NCBI RefSeq assembly: GCF_011043555.1
Contig: NZ_JAAKGS010000003.1
Location: 1 to 64,000, forward strand
DNA: 64,000 bases
Origin: Sphingobacterium sp. SGR-19
GTDB taxonomy: Bacteria; Bacteroidota; Bacteroidia; Sphingobacteriales; Sphingobacteriaceae
Reading direction: 5' to 3'
A model generated the notes under the pieces. That model saw only the letters and a program-made list of their open reading frames with translations, made no database searches and was not told the DNA's origin. Position numbers and translations under genes: made by a program. This document shows, piece by piece, positions 51,373 to 60,644 of the stretch; position 1 is the stretch's first letter, and the number at the start of each line of letters is the position of its first letter.

Positions 51373-51738
51373 CTAGGGTTTTCTACTATCGATTACATAG
51401 GATTCGATTTTAGCAATCTTGTTATTTCTAAAATGGTACACATCACAGAAATGTCCGTGGTAGTCCGTTCCATCTTTTAATTTACCGGTGCTTTTGCCCT
51501 GCACAGACGCCGTTTCGCCGTCGACCACAATAGTACCAAATTCAAAGCCCGTATGTTCGGGCATATCGCTACCGTCCATTTCAGACACTTCCTTTTTCCC
51601 ATGCAGTACGGTATGTCCAGAAGACGAGGTAAACATCTCCCAAATTACGTCTTCTGCTAAATAGTCCATGAAGCTTTCCATATTCCCTTCTACAAAAAGC
51701 GCGTTGATTCTTTCTACCAATTGTCTTGTATTTTCCAT
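51373..51738 (-). CDS. SnoaL-like NTF2-fold protein
   Basis: 121 residues from the ATG at 51738; the frame extends to 51756. ENTRQLVERINALFVEGNME, then DYLAEDVIWEMF, HGKKEV and a C-terminal CDVYHFRNNKIAKIESYVID are the SnoaL family pattern. Cytoplasmic; role unknown. Confidence 0.88.
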   Translation of the reverse strand: MENTRQLVERINALFVEGNMESFMDYLAEDVIWEMFTSSSGHTVLHGKKEVSEMDGSDMPEHTGFEFGTIVVDGETASVQGKSTGKLKDGTDYHGHFCDVYHFRNNKIAKIESYVIDSRKP

Positions 51739-51840
51739 AATCCATAAACGGTTCATTCAGATAATTGTTTTGACGAACTGTTATTTCAGAAAGATTACGT
51801 TCACTGATTCGACAAGTAACTTGCTATCCTTTTACACGCA

Positions 51841-52062
51841 ACCTATAGCCTGACGCCGACACTCTACCTGCGGGGATCTTACGCCAAAACGGTTGTACGT
51901 CTTGACATGCGGGAAACCTCACTTTTTGGTATGTACCACTATGAGTTGAACGGTGTCGTCAATAGACGCAACCTAAAGTCGACCACGATTGACAATCCCG
52001 ATCTACGTGTGGAGTGATATTCCTCGCCTAGCGAGATAATCTCCCTTTCGGGACGACTATAA
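51841..52062 (+). pseudogene. TonB-dependent receptor barrel relic
   Basis: One frame reads TPTLYLRGSYAKTVVRLDMR, SLFGMYHYELNGVV and IDNPDLRVE, stop, YSSPSEIISLS. This is the late barrel part of a TonB-dependent receptor with carboxypeptidase-like domain. Both ends are missing. The remaining gap to 52294 shows only a short unrecognised frame near 52105-52207. Confidence 0.55.
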
Positions 52063-52294
52063 TTCTGACGGGTCGGTAGCACTCCATAAGGTCTATAAAT
52101 TAATATTGGTTGATGATGATACAGCAGGGTTTCCAATGGAAGGACCTTACGGGGCGTATGAAGAGGTTTTTTTTCTGTACTATGCAACGACGCTGCTGAG
52201 TAAGTAAAGATATACGCTGAGCTGTTCAAATTTTAGCATTAGTTAATATGTGTTAAATATACACTAAGGTGACATTAAATTGTCAAATCTATCG

Positions 52295-52374
52295 TATATT
52301 TGTATTTCATAATTAGGTTTATAATTGGTTAGTTAGTTAAGAATCCTGAGGCTCCCCGCCTCAGGATTCTTTTA
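52295..52374 (+). ncRNA. Repeated small-RNA-like element, copy E
   Basis: TATATTTG box (52295-52302), arm TTTCATAATTAGGTTTATAA and TTGGTTAGTTAGTTAAG, hairpin with stem AATCCTGAGGC / GCCTCAGGATT, then CTTTT. The stem carries the compensatory GAGGC/GCCTC version. The TTAATATGTGTTAAAT block lies upstream. Confidence 0.55.
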
Positions 52375-52379
52375 AACGC

Positions 52380-52581
52380 ATTTTTACATCTGTCTGCGGT
52401 GTCTGCTGTACTCGATAATGAAAGGAGCTTCTTCGATAACCTTAATCTTCGTTCACGCCGTTCTTGGCATCGTGTAATATTTTCTCCGCGTACTGCCTTA
52501 CTTTCAGTGATTGGCAACCAGCCCATCGGATCTTCAAAATAAGGTAAAACAAAACTTTATTAGATACCGAGGTTGTGCCAT
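52380..52581 (-). pseudogene. Broken relative of the 31507-31812 gene
   Basis: From an ATG at 52581 it reads MAQPRYLI like the gene at 31812, then loses about 30 bases and shifts frame (TLF, stop; another frame gives LFEDPMGWLPITE). The upstream region (AATCTTTAAAGGTTATCC) also matches that of 31812. Confidence 0.6.
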
Positions 52582-52784
52582 ACCTGTTGCAAAATCTTTA
52601 AAGGTTATCCGGGGGGAATAGCCCGCCATGATCTTCGAGAAAAATACCTGCATATATAGTGATAAGTCTATAATTTTTTACAACCCGTGGAGATTAGCAA
52701 AAAATTTAATATAACGTTAACCCCCAAGTCATAACATTAAAGTAGCTTTATACATATTAAGTTAGTTTTAATGCAAACGATCAT

Positions 52785-52886
52785 ATGATGAAAGCTATCT
52801 TCAAATTCGTTCGACGTTTTATGTTCCAATTGCTGATCCCCCAGTTTAAATCCTTCTATTCTCCACTCAGATCTCATAAAGGGTAG
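52785..52886 (+). CDS. Possible 33-residue upstream peptide
   Basis: An open frame MMKAIFKFVRRFMFQLLIPQ, then FKSFYSPLRSHKG, whose TAG directly abuts the ATG of the GH1 gene (TAGATG). Basic and aromatic. It could be a leader coupled to GH1 translation or the last piece of a lost gene. Confidence 0.3.
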   Translation: MMKAIFKFVRRFMFQLLIPQFKSFYSPLRSHKG

Positions 52887-54224
52887 ATGGCTTCATTAAA
52901 AAAGGATGCCTTTAATGATGATTTTATATGGGGCGTTTCTACAGCTGCTTATCAAATTGAGGGGGCACATAACAAAGACGGTAAAGGCCCCTCTATTTGG
53001 GATGTTTTTGTACGGAAGAAAAAACGCATATTACGAGGGCAACATGGCAATATAGCGTGTGACTTTTACCACCGATTTACAGAAGATCTGGGATTAATGC
53101 GAAACCTAAACATATATAACCATAGGTTTTCCATCGCCTGGAGCCGGATCCTCCCTGAAGGAAACGGCCGGATCAACCAACAAGGGATCGATTTCTATAA
53201 TAAACTGATAGATCGATCGCTGGAACTGGGAATAAGACCGTGGATCACGCTATATCACTGGGATCTGCCACAAGCGTTGGATAAAAATGGCGGCTGGGTC
53301 AATAGGGATGTAACGGAATGGTTCGGAAACTATGTAGCAATCTGCATAAAACATTTCGGTGACCGGGTAAAGGATTGGATCATCTTGAATGAGCCTACCG
53401 TCTTTTGTGCGGCTGGTTATTTTTTTGGAATTCATGCCCCTGGCAGAAAGGGGCTTGACACGTTCCTTGCAGCAGCTCATCACACGGCACTTGCCCAAGC
53501 GCATGGTGCAAGGGTAATCAAATCACTGCAAACAGACAGTAACGTAGGCACAACATTTTCGTGTTCACATGTGCAGCCCTTCTCTTCTCGGGAAAAGGAC
53601 GTCCGTGCTGCCGAAAAAGCAGATCTGCTGCTCAACAGACTGTTCATAGAGCCGTTACTCGGCCTAGGCTACCCTACAGGTAGCATTAAAGTGCTAAATC
53701 GGATTGAAAAATACATGCAACAGAACGATGAACGGGATTTGAAATTTGACATGGATTTTATCGGTCTGCAGAACTATACCAGGGAGATCATCAAGCATTC
53801 TTATTTTGTACCTTATATACAGGCGGAAATCGTCAACGCTAAAACGCGCGCAGTAGAAACAACAGCAATGAACTGGGAAGTGTATCCCGAATCGGTTTAT
53901 CATATCTTAAAAAAATTTAGTGCATATCCAAACGTCCCTCCGCTGATCATAACCGAAAATGGTGCAGCTTTTCCCGATGATGTCGGGAACGGGAAAATAG
54001 ACGACCTGAAGAGAAAGCAATATCTACAGGAAGCGATCCAGCAAGTATTACGCGCCCAACAAGAGGGTGTGAATGTGAAGGGTTATTTTGTATGGACATT
54101 TTTAGACAACTTTGAGTGGGCAGAAGGATATGTTCCACGCTTTGGCCTTGTATATGTCGACTTTTCTACACAACAACGAATCGTAAAAGCATCCGGATAT
54201 TGGTATGCTGATTTTCTGAAATAA
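52887..54224 (+). CDS. Glycoside hydrolase family 1 beta-glucosidase
   Basis: 445 residues, full GH1 length. N-terminal FIWGVSTAAYQIEGA, acid/base Glu169 (LNEP), nucleophile Glu357 (ITENGA) and a C-terminal YFVWTFLDNFEWAEGY are present. No signal peptide, so cytoplasmic; it would cleave terminal beta-glucose or related sugars from imported di- or oligosaccharides. Same strand as the enolase-superfamily and SDR genes 125 bases later. Confidence 0.96.
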   Translation: MASLKKDAFNDDFIWGVSTAAYQIEGAHNKDGKGPSIWDVFVRKKKRILRGQHGNIACDFYHRFTEDLGLMRNLNIYNHRFSIAWSRILPEGNGRINQQGIDFYNKLIDRSLELGIRPWITLYHWDLPQALDKNGGWVNRDVTEWFGNYVAICIKHFGDRVKDWIILNEPTVFCAAGYFFGIHAPGRKGLDTFLAAAHHTALAQAHGARVIKSLQTDSNVGTTFSCSHVQPFSSREKDVRAAEKADLLLNRLFIEPLLGLGYPTGSIKVLNRIEKYMQQNDERDLKFDMDFIGLQNYTREIIKHSYFVPYIQAEIVNAKTRAVETTAMNWEVYPESVYHILKKFSAYPNVPPLIITENGAAFPDDVGNGKIDDLKRKQYLQEAIQQVLRAQQEGVNVKGYFVWTFLDNFEWAEGYVPRFGLVYVDFSTQQRIVKASGYWYADFLK

Positions 54225-54349
54225 AATCACTTCGCCGGCATCCCATCATCAACCGGAACAAATCCCTGTCGATAATGGGACAGGATACTACAGGACGCAT
54301 CTCCGTGTTAGATAACCTACCTTAGTTTGCCATTTTAGCATATTTATAT

Positions 54350-55420
54350 ATGAAAATCAAACAATACAGTATATTCAAGGCAAAGGCTGCTTTAGATAAG
54401 CCGATAGCCGACGCTACACACAAACTGACAGAGATTTCTTTCGTCGTATTACGCATTGAGACCGTATCCGGAGTAATGGGAGAATCTTATCTTTTAAGCT
54501 TCCAGTATAGTCCGAGGGCGATTGTTGGGGCTTTAAAAGACGTTGGTGAGATGCTTATCGGAGAGGAGGTACACAATACAGTTGGTTGTTTTGAGCGGAT
54601 AAGTGCACAAAATGAATACTTTGGGATCGAGGGTGTTAACAGATGGGCACAAGCTGCTTTTAACTTAGCGATGTGGGATGCATGGAGTAAAGCACTACAA
54701 CAGCCGGTTTGGAAAATTTTAGGAGGATCGGCTTCCCGGGTCCCAATATATGGAAGTGGAGGGTGGAGCTCTTATACGGTCGATGAGCTTATTGCGGAAG
54801 TTAACGATTACAAAAAAAGAGGCTTTAAAGCTGTAAAGATCAAGGTAGGAAAACCGGACTGGAAGGAAGACCTGGAACGATTATGTTATGTTCGCGAAGC
54901 GGTAGGAAAAGATATTGCCATTATGATGGACGCAAACCAAGGTATGAAAGTGCCCGAGGCGCTATCTTTAGCGAGGGCTGCTCTAAAATTAGATATAAAT
55001 TGGTTTGAAGAACCAATTGACCATAACGACTTTCAAGGATATCAACTGTTGCGTAACCAAGCTGGAATATCGATCGCAATGGGCGAAAGAGAATATAGTT
55101 CATTGCCGCTCCGAGAGTTGATTAGCCGGAATGCTATCGATATATGGCAACCCGATATTCTGCGTTTGGGTGGCGTGGAGGCGTGGCGCGATAGTGCAGC
55201 GCTCGCTAAATCCAATCACATTCCGGTGCTACCACATTACTATAAGGACTACGACGTCCCCTTGTTATGCACGATTAGTAATGGGAAAGGTGCGGAATCA
55301 TTTGACTGGGTAGATCCACTGATCGACAACCCATTGAAAATTGATAACGGAATGGCGCTACCTCATAACCGGCCGGGATGGGGTTTTACTTTCAAAGACA
55401 GTTTTCTAAACGAACTATAA
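54350..55420 (+). CDS. Mandelate racemase / muconate lactonizing enzyme family protein
   Basis: 356 residues, enolase superfamily. Catalytic Lys pair K163/K165 (VKIKVGK), metal ligands D194 (MDANQG), E220 (WFEEP) and E246 (MGERE), D269 (WQPD) and His296 (PHYY). This is the mandelate-racemase arrangement, so probably a sugar-acid dehydratase or an epimerase. It is followed three bases later by an SDR, which suggests a two-step sugar-acid route fed by GH1 products (inference). Confidence 0.9.
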   Translation: MKIKQYSIFKAKAALDKPIADATHKLTEISFVVLRIETVSGVMGESYLLSFQYSPRAIVGALKDVGEMLIGEEVHNTVGCFERISAQNEYFGIEGVNRWAQAAFNLAMWDAWSKALQQPVWKILGGSASRVPIYGSGGWSSYTVDELIAEVNDYKKRGFKAVKIKVGKPDWKEDLERLCYVREAVGKDIAIMMDANQGMKVPEALSLARAALKLDINWFEEPIDHNDFQGYQLLRNQAGISIAMGEREYSSLPLRELISRNAIDIWQPDILRLGGVEAWRDSAALAKSNHIPVLPHYYKDYDVPLLCTISNGKGAESFDWVDPLIDNPLKIDNGMALPHNRPGWGFTFKDSFLNEL

Positions 55421-55423
55421 CTT

Positions 55424-56188
55424 ATGAACTACCTTGAAAAAATCTATTCTTTAAAAGGGCTGCGAGTGGTTGTTACGGGCGCTTCCAGTGGCCTAGGCCT
55501 ACATCAAGCTATTGCATTGGCTAATTGCGGTGCGACAGTCTTTGCATTAAGCAGAACCGGAATGCCAAAAGTAGAAGTAGATATGGCTATTCCCAAAAAT
55601 ATCTATTTTGACAACCTTGACGTTTCTTCTTTATCGGATATCCGTGGCAAGTTTAGCAATATTGGAGCATCCGGAGGCATAGACGTTTTGGTAAATAATG
55701 CTGGCATAACACAACGCGTGCGAGCAGAAGAAATCAATGAAGAAAAATGGCAATCTATCCATGCGGTAAATATAGACGGTGTTTTCTGGTGCGCACAGGC
55801 GGCGTATCCCTTTTTAAAAAAATCTGCGCATGTCGGAAGAATTATCAATATTGCTTCTATGGCATCATATCTTGGTTTTTCTGAAGTCGTTCCATATTCA
55901 TCTTCAAAGTCTGCAGTTCTAGGAATCACAAGGGGATTAGCGATAGAATGGAGCGACGATAATATTCTCGTGAATTCCATATCTCCGGGTTGGTTTCCGT
56001 CGCTTATGAATCAACAGGTAATGGATGCCGACCGAAAAGCAAAAATATTAAATAGAATGCCGCTACATCGTTTCGGCCGTCCGGAGGAGTTGGCCGCAAT
56101 GACGTGCTTTTTGGCTTCGCCGGCTGCCACTTACATCACGGGGCAGGACTTTAGTGTAGACGGTGGTGCGTTAGCTTTCGGATTTTAA
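55424..56188 (+). CDS. SDR family oxidoreductase
   Basis: 254 residues. TGASSGLG (18-25), NNAG, Ser145, Tyr158 and Lys162 (YSSSKSAV), C-terminal GQDFSVDGGALAFGF. Resembles gluconate- or sugar-dehydrogenase-type SDRs. Translationally close-coupled to the enolase-superfamily gene. Confidence 0.93.
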   Translation: MNYLEKIYSLKGLRVVVTGASSGLGLHQAIALANCGATVFALSRTGMPKVEVDMAIPKNIYFDNLDVSSLSDIRGKFSNIGASGGIDVLVNNAGITQRVRAEEINEEKWQSIHAVNIDGVFWCAQAAYPFLKKSAHVGRIINIASMASYLGFSEVVPYSSSKSAVLGITRGLAIEWSDDNILVNSISPGWFPSLMNQQVMDADRKAKILNRMPLHRFGRPEELAAMTCFLASPAATYITGQDFSVDGGALAFGF

Positions 56189-56193
56189 ATCGG

Positions 56194-56481
56194 CTATCGA
56201 AAAATCACGTCACCTAAACTGTCGTCACGTTCCATAACTTTCTTCGCATAGGGACATAGTGGTAAGATTTTTACCCCTTTTTCTCGAGCGTACGCTATTC
56301 CTTTCATGACTAACTGTTTACCATAACCCTTACCATTAAATGCCTCGTAAATCTCAGTATGGTCAATGATGAACTTATTCGCACCAGCCCATACATAGGT
56401 CATCTCCCCTGCGGGAATGTCATCCTCTAAAATGACAAATTTTCCTCTACGTTGATCTTCTTCTTGTTTAAATGTTATCAT
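56194..56481 (-). CDS. Small GNAT-like acetyltransferase (YidJ type)
   Basis: 95 residues, the length of the compact GNAT group. GEMTYVWAGANKFIIDHTEI, then the CoA loop NGKGYGKQLVMKGIAYARE and a C-terminal LPLCPYAKKVMERDD. The CPYAKK motif is the family mark. Convergent with the SDR gene, with five bases between stop codons. Confidence 0.88.
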   Translation of the reverse strand: MITFKQEEDQRRGKFVILEDDIPAGEMTYVWAGANKFIIDHTEIYEAFNGKGYGKQLVMKGIAYAREKGVKILPLCPYAKKVMERDDSLGDVIFR

Positions 56482-56675
56482 ATTATGTCTCCATTTTTAC
56501 ATTATGGTTTTGATACAAATATACGTTGTCCCATTGGATTATACATTATGAAACAGATCTTGTTCATTCGTCATTACATACGGTATTTTTGTAAGCAGCA
56601 CTTATTTTTGTTAAGAGATGTTAAATCAATATTAAATCAAAAGCTTAGGCACAAGAATTGCAATCATTTTGGCAA

Positions 56676-56744
56676 TTCATAATTTAGGTTAATAATTGGT
56701 TAGTTAGTAGAAATCCTGAAGCTCCCCGCTTCAGGATTTTTTTA
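56676..56744 (+). ncRNA. Repeated small-RNA-like element, copy F
   Basis: TTCATAATTTAGG, TTAATAATTGGTTAGTTAGT, hairpin CCTGAAGC/GCTTCAGG and seven T, most like copy B. A TCATTTTGG precedes it in place of the -7 box. The rest of the gap 56482-56811 holds no recognisable gene. Confidence 0.5.
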
Positions 56745-56811
56745 TTCTAGCTTCGTGGCGCCGCAAGTTTATTTTATTATTTTAGTACCTCATCAAATTC
56801 GCTGTGGAATT

Positions 56812-57834
56812 ATGAAAAAAATAGGTTTTTTATCCTTTGGACATTGGGACAGCCATCCAGCATATAACACCCGTACTGCGAGCGACACCTTGCTCCAATC
56901 TATAGACTTGGCAGTAGCGGCAGAAGAAATCGGCTTAGATGGAGCATATTTCCGTGTACACCATTTTGCCAAGCAGTTGGCTTCCCCTTTTCCCCTATTG
57001 GCCGCAATAGGCGCCAAAACTCATAAAATTGAAATTGGCACTGGCGTGATTGATATGCGCTACGAAAATCCCTTATACATGATCGAAGATGCCGGAGCAG
57101 CCGATCTAATTTCAGGTGGTCGTTTACAATTGGGTATTAGCAGGGGGTCGCCCGAACAGGTAATCGACGGATGGCGCTATTTCGGATATGAGCCTACCCA
57201 AGATGAAACTGATGCCGACATGGGGCGTCAAAAAGGTTTAGAATTTCTTGAAAAATTAACAGGCATCGGGTTTGCTCAACCTAATCCTAATCCCATGTTT
57301 CCAAACCCACCGGGACTATTACGATTAGAACCCCATTCGGAAGGATTGCGCGATCGCATCTGGTGGGGAGCAGGTTCAAACGCTACCGCTATTTGGGCTG
57401 CTCAAAAAGGCATGAACCTCCAAAGTTCTACATTAAAAGACGACGAAAGCGGAAAGCCATTTCATATACAGCAGGCCGAACAGATCAGGTTATTCAAAAA
57501 GGCCTGGAAAGAAGCCGGACATATACGAGATCCTAGAGTGTCCGTAAGTCGTTCGATTTTTGCACTGGTGAGCGATCAAGACAGATATTATTTTGGTCAT
57601 GAAGCTAGTAGAGGAGATAAAGTAGGTATGATTGAACCCAACAAACGGGCTATCTTCGGAAGGAGTTATGCTGCCGAACCGGATCAACTTATCAAAGAAC
57701 TGGCCATGGATGAAGCTATCCAAGAAGCTGACACTTTGCTCCTAACTATTCCCAATACTTTGGGAGTAGATTATAATGTACACGTGCTTTCTTCCATTTT
57801 AGAACATGTGGCGCCTGGGTTGGGTTGGCGATAG
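56812..57834 (+). CDS. LLM class flavin-dependent oxidoreductase
   Basis: 340 residues from the ATG at 56812; the open frame upstream overlaps non-coding sequence. Luciferase-like barrel: KIGFLSFGHWDSHPAYNTRT, DGAYFRVHHFAKQLASPFPL (His-His), EIGTGVIDMRYENPLYMIED and GRLQLGISRGSPEQVI. Only distantly similar to the 36895 protein. Substrate unknown. Confidence 0.92.
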   Translation: MKKIGFLSFGHWDSHPAYNTRTASDTLLQSIDLAVAAEEIGLDGAYFRVHHFAKQLASPFPLLAAIGAKTHKIEIGTGVIDMRYENPLYMIEDAGAADLISGGRLQLGISRGSPEQVIDGWRYFGYEPTQDETDADMGRQKGLEFLEKLTGIGFAQPNPNPMFPNPPGLLRLEPHSEGLRDRIWWGAGSNATAIWAAQKGMNLQSSTLKDDESGKPFHIQQAEQIRLFKKAWKEAGHIRDPRVSVSRSIFALVSDQDRYYFGHEASRGDKVGMIEPNKRAIFGRSYAAEPDQLIKELAMDEAIQEADTLLLTIPNTLGVDYNVHVLSSILEHVAPGLGWR

Positions 57835-57944
57835 CTAACAAAAAGGATTGGACAGGAAATAAAAGATAAAGCAAACGATATTTGGATACCACCGTTATAT
57901 TCAGTGTAACACTATATGGTAGTATCTATAAAATCTTAAGCATC

Positions 57945-59021
57945 ATGATGACAGAAAAATTGGTCCATCTATCACAAACAATGCCTAGTTGGTTATGGAA
58001 CTTTATGCTCATTTTGCTGTCGATCTTTCTCGGATTCCTCATCAAGGCGCTCCTCATTCCTTTAGTCCGAAGGGCAGCGGTTGCCCAAACGTCATATTCT
58101 TTATTCCGATCGTTCGTAAAGCACTTCAACCAGATTTTGAGCGTTTTCATCCCTTTACTTTTATTCAACGGCCTACTGCCGATTACGCGACTAAATTCAG
58201 CCACCCATCAAATTTTATCTGCGGCTGCAGAGATCTTACTGGTTGTTTGTTTTGCTATCATCCTGATAAGAGCTATCAAAGTGTTCGAAGATTATCTATA
58301 CCATCGGTTCGACGTAAACAAGGAAAACAACCTTCGCGAACGGAAAATACGGACACAGATCGTATTTATCCGAAAACTCGTTATAACGATTATCATCATT
58401 GTCACTCTGGCGATTATTCTTCTTAGTTTCGAGAGCATGCGTAAGGTCGGCGCCGGCCTATTGACCGGGGTCGGTATAGGAGGTATTATCATAGGATTTG
58501 CTGCACAGAAGTCTTTAGGTAATCTTTTAGCTGGTTTTCAGATAGCATTTACGCAGCCTATCCGTATGGACGACGTATTGGTTGTAGAAGGGGAATGGGG
58601 TAAAGTTGAAGAAATTAACCTTACCTATGTAGTCGTCAATATATGGGATAAACGCCGTTTAGTGCTTCCAATTAATTACTTTATTGAAAAGCCTTTTCAA
58701 AATTGGACAAGAACAACGGCTGAAATACTGGGGACTGTTTTTATTTATACCGATTTTACGGTTCCAGTACAGCTACTGCGTGACAAACTAACTGAACTTC
58801 TTGAGAGCCATCCGCTGTGGGATCGAAAGGTCAACGTTTTACAGGTCACGGATCTTAAAGAACGGACGATGGAAATCCGATGTTTGATGAGTTGCCGTAA
58901 CTCGGGGCAGGCTTTTGATCTCCGATGCTTTGTGAGGGAACAGATGATTGACTATATCCGAACCCAATTTCCAGAGAGTTTATCCAAGACGCGGGTTGCT
59001 TACGTGCCGCAACAAGACTAA
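57945..59021 (+). CDS. MscS family mechanosensitive ion channel
   Basis: 358 residues from the double ATG at 57945. Four membrane helices; the pore helix is GVGIGGIIIGFAAQKSLGNL followed by the beta domain (QPIRMDDVLVVEGEWGKVEE). C-terminal alpha/beta vestibule. It lets solutes escape under hypo-osmotic stress. Member of the YbdG/YnaI-like subgroup by layout. Confidence 0.92.
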   Translation: MMTEKLVHLSQTMPSWLWNFMLILLSIFLGFLIKALLIPLVRRAAVAQTSYSLFRSFVKHFNQILSVFIPLLLFNGLLPITRLNSATHQILSAAAEILLVVCFAIILIRAIKVFEDYLYHRFDVNKENNLRERKIRTQIVFIRKLVITIIIIVTLAIILLSFESMRKVGAGLLTGVGIGGIIIGFAAQKSLGNLLAGFQIAFTQPIRMDDVLVVEGEWGKVEEINLTYVVVNIWDKRRLVLPINYFIEKPFQNWTRTTAEILGTVFIYTDFTVPVQLLRDKLTELLESHPLWDRKVNVLQVTDLKERTMEIRCLMSCRNSGQAFDLRCFVREQMIDYIRTQFPESLSKTRVAYVPQQD

Positions 59022-59136
59022 TAAGTTCAAATTTGTGCGTGTATTTACTGTTGATATAAGTTCTTTTTATAGTCGTTTTCTTGACAGCTAACAAAAATGA
59101 CTAAATGAAACATTATTGAATACAATGGATTTTGTC

Positions 59137-59144
59137 TAAATTTG
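59137..59144 (+). promoter_or_regulatory. Promoter of the DUF763 gene
   Basis: TAAATTTG with a TTG 18 bases upstream (59116-59118), a good Bacteroidota promoter. Transcript start about 10 bases before the ATG. Confidence 0.6.
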
Positions 59145-59163
59145 CACTAAACAATTTAGCAAA

Positions 59164-60378
59164 ATGAAACGGTCAGGAACAGCAGATCTCCCCTTACACT
59201 ATGGAAAAGTTCCACCGTGGCTGTATGAACGCATGTCTGCTTTAGGATTTTCGATAATCGAAGCCATTTTGATCGATTATGGTAAAGAGGAAGTCTTACG
59301 GAAATTAGCCGATCCATTTTGGTTCCAAAGCTTTGGGGCTGTGATGGGCATGGATTGGCATTCCTCTGGAATTACCACGTCGGTCATGGGCGCTCTAAAA
59401 CGCTCTATAAATCCGGCAGCATCATCGCTAGGAATCTACATATGTGGGGGTAAGGGCAAGCTCTCGCGCGATACGCCTACGGAACTGCTACGGATTGCCG
59501 ATCGAACAGGGTTAGCGGGTGATCAGCTTGTGAATGCTAGCAAATTGTCCGCCAAAGTAGACAACACAGCCATACAGGATGGTTATCAATTATACCTGCA
59601 CAATTTTATTGTCGCGGACAACGGGAGCTGGGCAGTCGTGCAACAAGGTATGCATGATCGAGACGGCACTGCCAGAAGATACCATTGGCACTCGGAAAAT
59701 CTAAAATCATTTATTGAAGAACCACATACGGGCATCAATGGAATTCCACAGGGACACATATTAAATCTTACGGCTACAGAAGCTGCCAATAGCCGGAAGG
59801 GTATCCTAAATATTTCACGTGAGGATTCGGTAAAGGTTATACAGGATTTTGCTCGCTTGATCTTGCCCGGGCACCATGATGTCAATTCTTCTGATGTAGA
59901 CCTTAAAAAATTGGGCGCACTACTCTACGTAACTCGTGAATTACAGCCCAATACGTTCGAGGATCTTTTAATGCTGCAAGGTGTAGGGCCACGCACGATG
60001 CAGTCCCTCGCGCTGGTAAGCGAAGTGATACACGGCGCTCCGTCAAGGTTTCAGGATCCCGCCCGTTTCTCGTTCGCACACGGAGGCAAAGATGGCCATC
60101 CTTTCCCTGTACCAATCGATATCTATGACGATAGCATACAAGTTTTGCGGAAAGGCATCGAAAAATCTAAACTTGGTAATACCGACAAATTAAAGGCGAT
60201 CAGTAAATTACACAAAATCGTGCTGCAAGCGGAAGCCAATTTTACGCCAAAATTTGATGTACAGCAAGTTATAGAGCAAGAGCGTAAAAATTCATGGAAA
60301 TATGGTGGAAGGACAGTTTTTGGGAAGCTCAAAAAACCTGCTCCACTTATGCCGGGATGTCAGCTTTCTTTGTTCTAA
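59164..60378 (+). CDS. DUF763 family protein
   Basis: 404 residues. N-terminal KRSGTADLPLHYGKVPPWL and FWFQSFGAVMGMDWHSSGIT are the DUF763 hallmark. A helix-hairpin-helix-like LLMLQGVGPRTMQSLALVSE stands near residue 275, followed by RFSFAHGGKDGHPFPVP. Suspected nucleic-acid-binding; function unknown. Ends 267 bases before secDF. Confidence 0.92.
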   Translation: MKRSGTADLPLHYGKVPPWLYERMSALGFSIIEAILIDYGKEEVLRKLADPFWFQSFGAVMGMDWHSSGITTSVMGALKRSINPAASSLGIYICGGKGKLSRDTPTELLRIADRTGLAGDQLVNASKLSAKVDNTAIQDGYQLYLHNFIVADNGSWAVVQQGMHDRDGTARRYHWHSENLKSFIEEPHTGINGIPQGHILNLTATEAANSRKGILNISREDSVKVIQDFARLILPGHHDVNSSDVDLKKLGALLYVTRELQPNTFEDLLMLQGVGPRTMQSLALVSEVIHGAPSRFQDPARFSFAHGGKDGHPFPVPIDIYDDSIQVLRKGIEKSKLGNTDKLKAISKLHKIVLQAEANFTPKFDVQQVIEQERKNSWKYGGRTVFGKLKKPAPLMPGCQLSLF

Positions 60379-60532
60379 CTATAATATTTCCCTATCCCCT
60401 ATCATCCATGAAAATCAAGATCACATTAGAGAATTTGGCGAGCGCTCCTGGGCTCTTCTATGTGCCAACAACAATTTTATAAAAGTTCCTTTACTTTTCA
60501 AATTGTAATTTTTGTTTGCATAAGTATGCGAA

Positions 60533-60566
60533 TTTGTTTTCTTTCTACAAAATTTTTATACCTTTG
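60533..60566 (+). promoter_or_regulatory. Promoter of secDF
   Basis: TTTG (60533-60536), 22 bases, TACCTTTG (60559-60566). Exact match to the Bacteroidota sigma-A type. Confidence 0.7.
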
Positions 60567-60644
60567 CGAATCTTGGTTAAGTATTATTAAGCTAAATCGC
60601 AAATAAGATTATATAAACTACAAACAAATACACGAAGACAGACA

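Noticed and set aside
51841..52062. TonB-receptor piece as part of the SusCD locus
   Set aside because: It is on the other strand, lacks both ends, contains a stop and lies beyond the sigma-factor gene.
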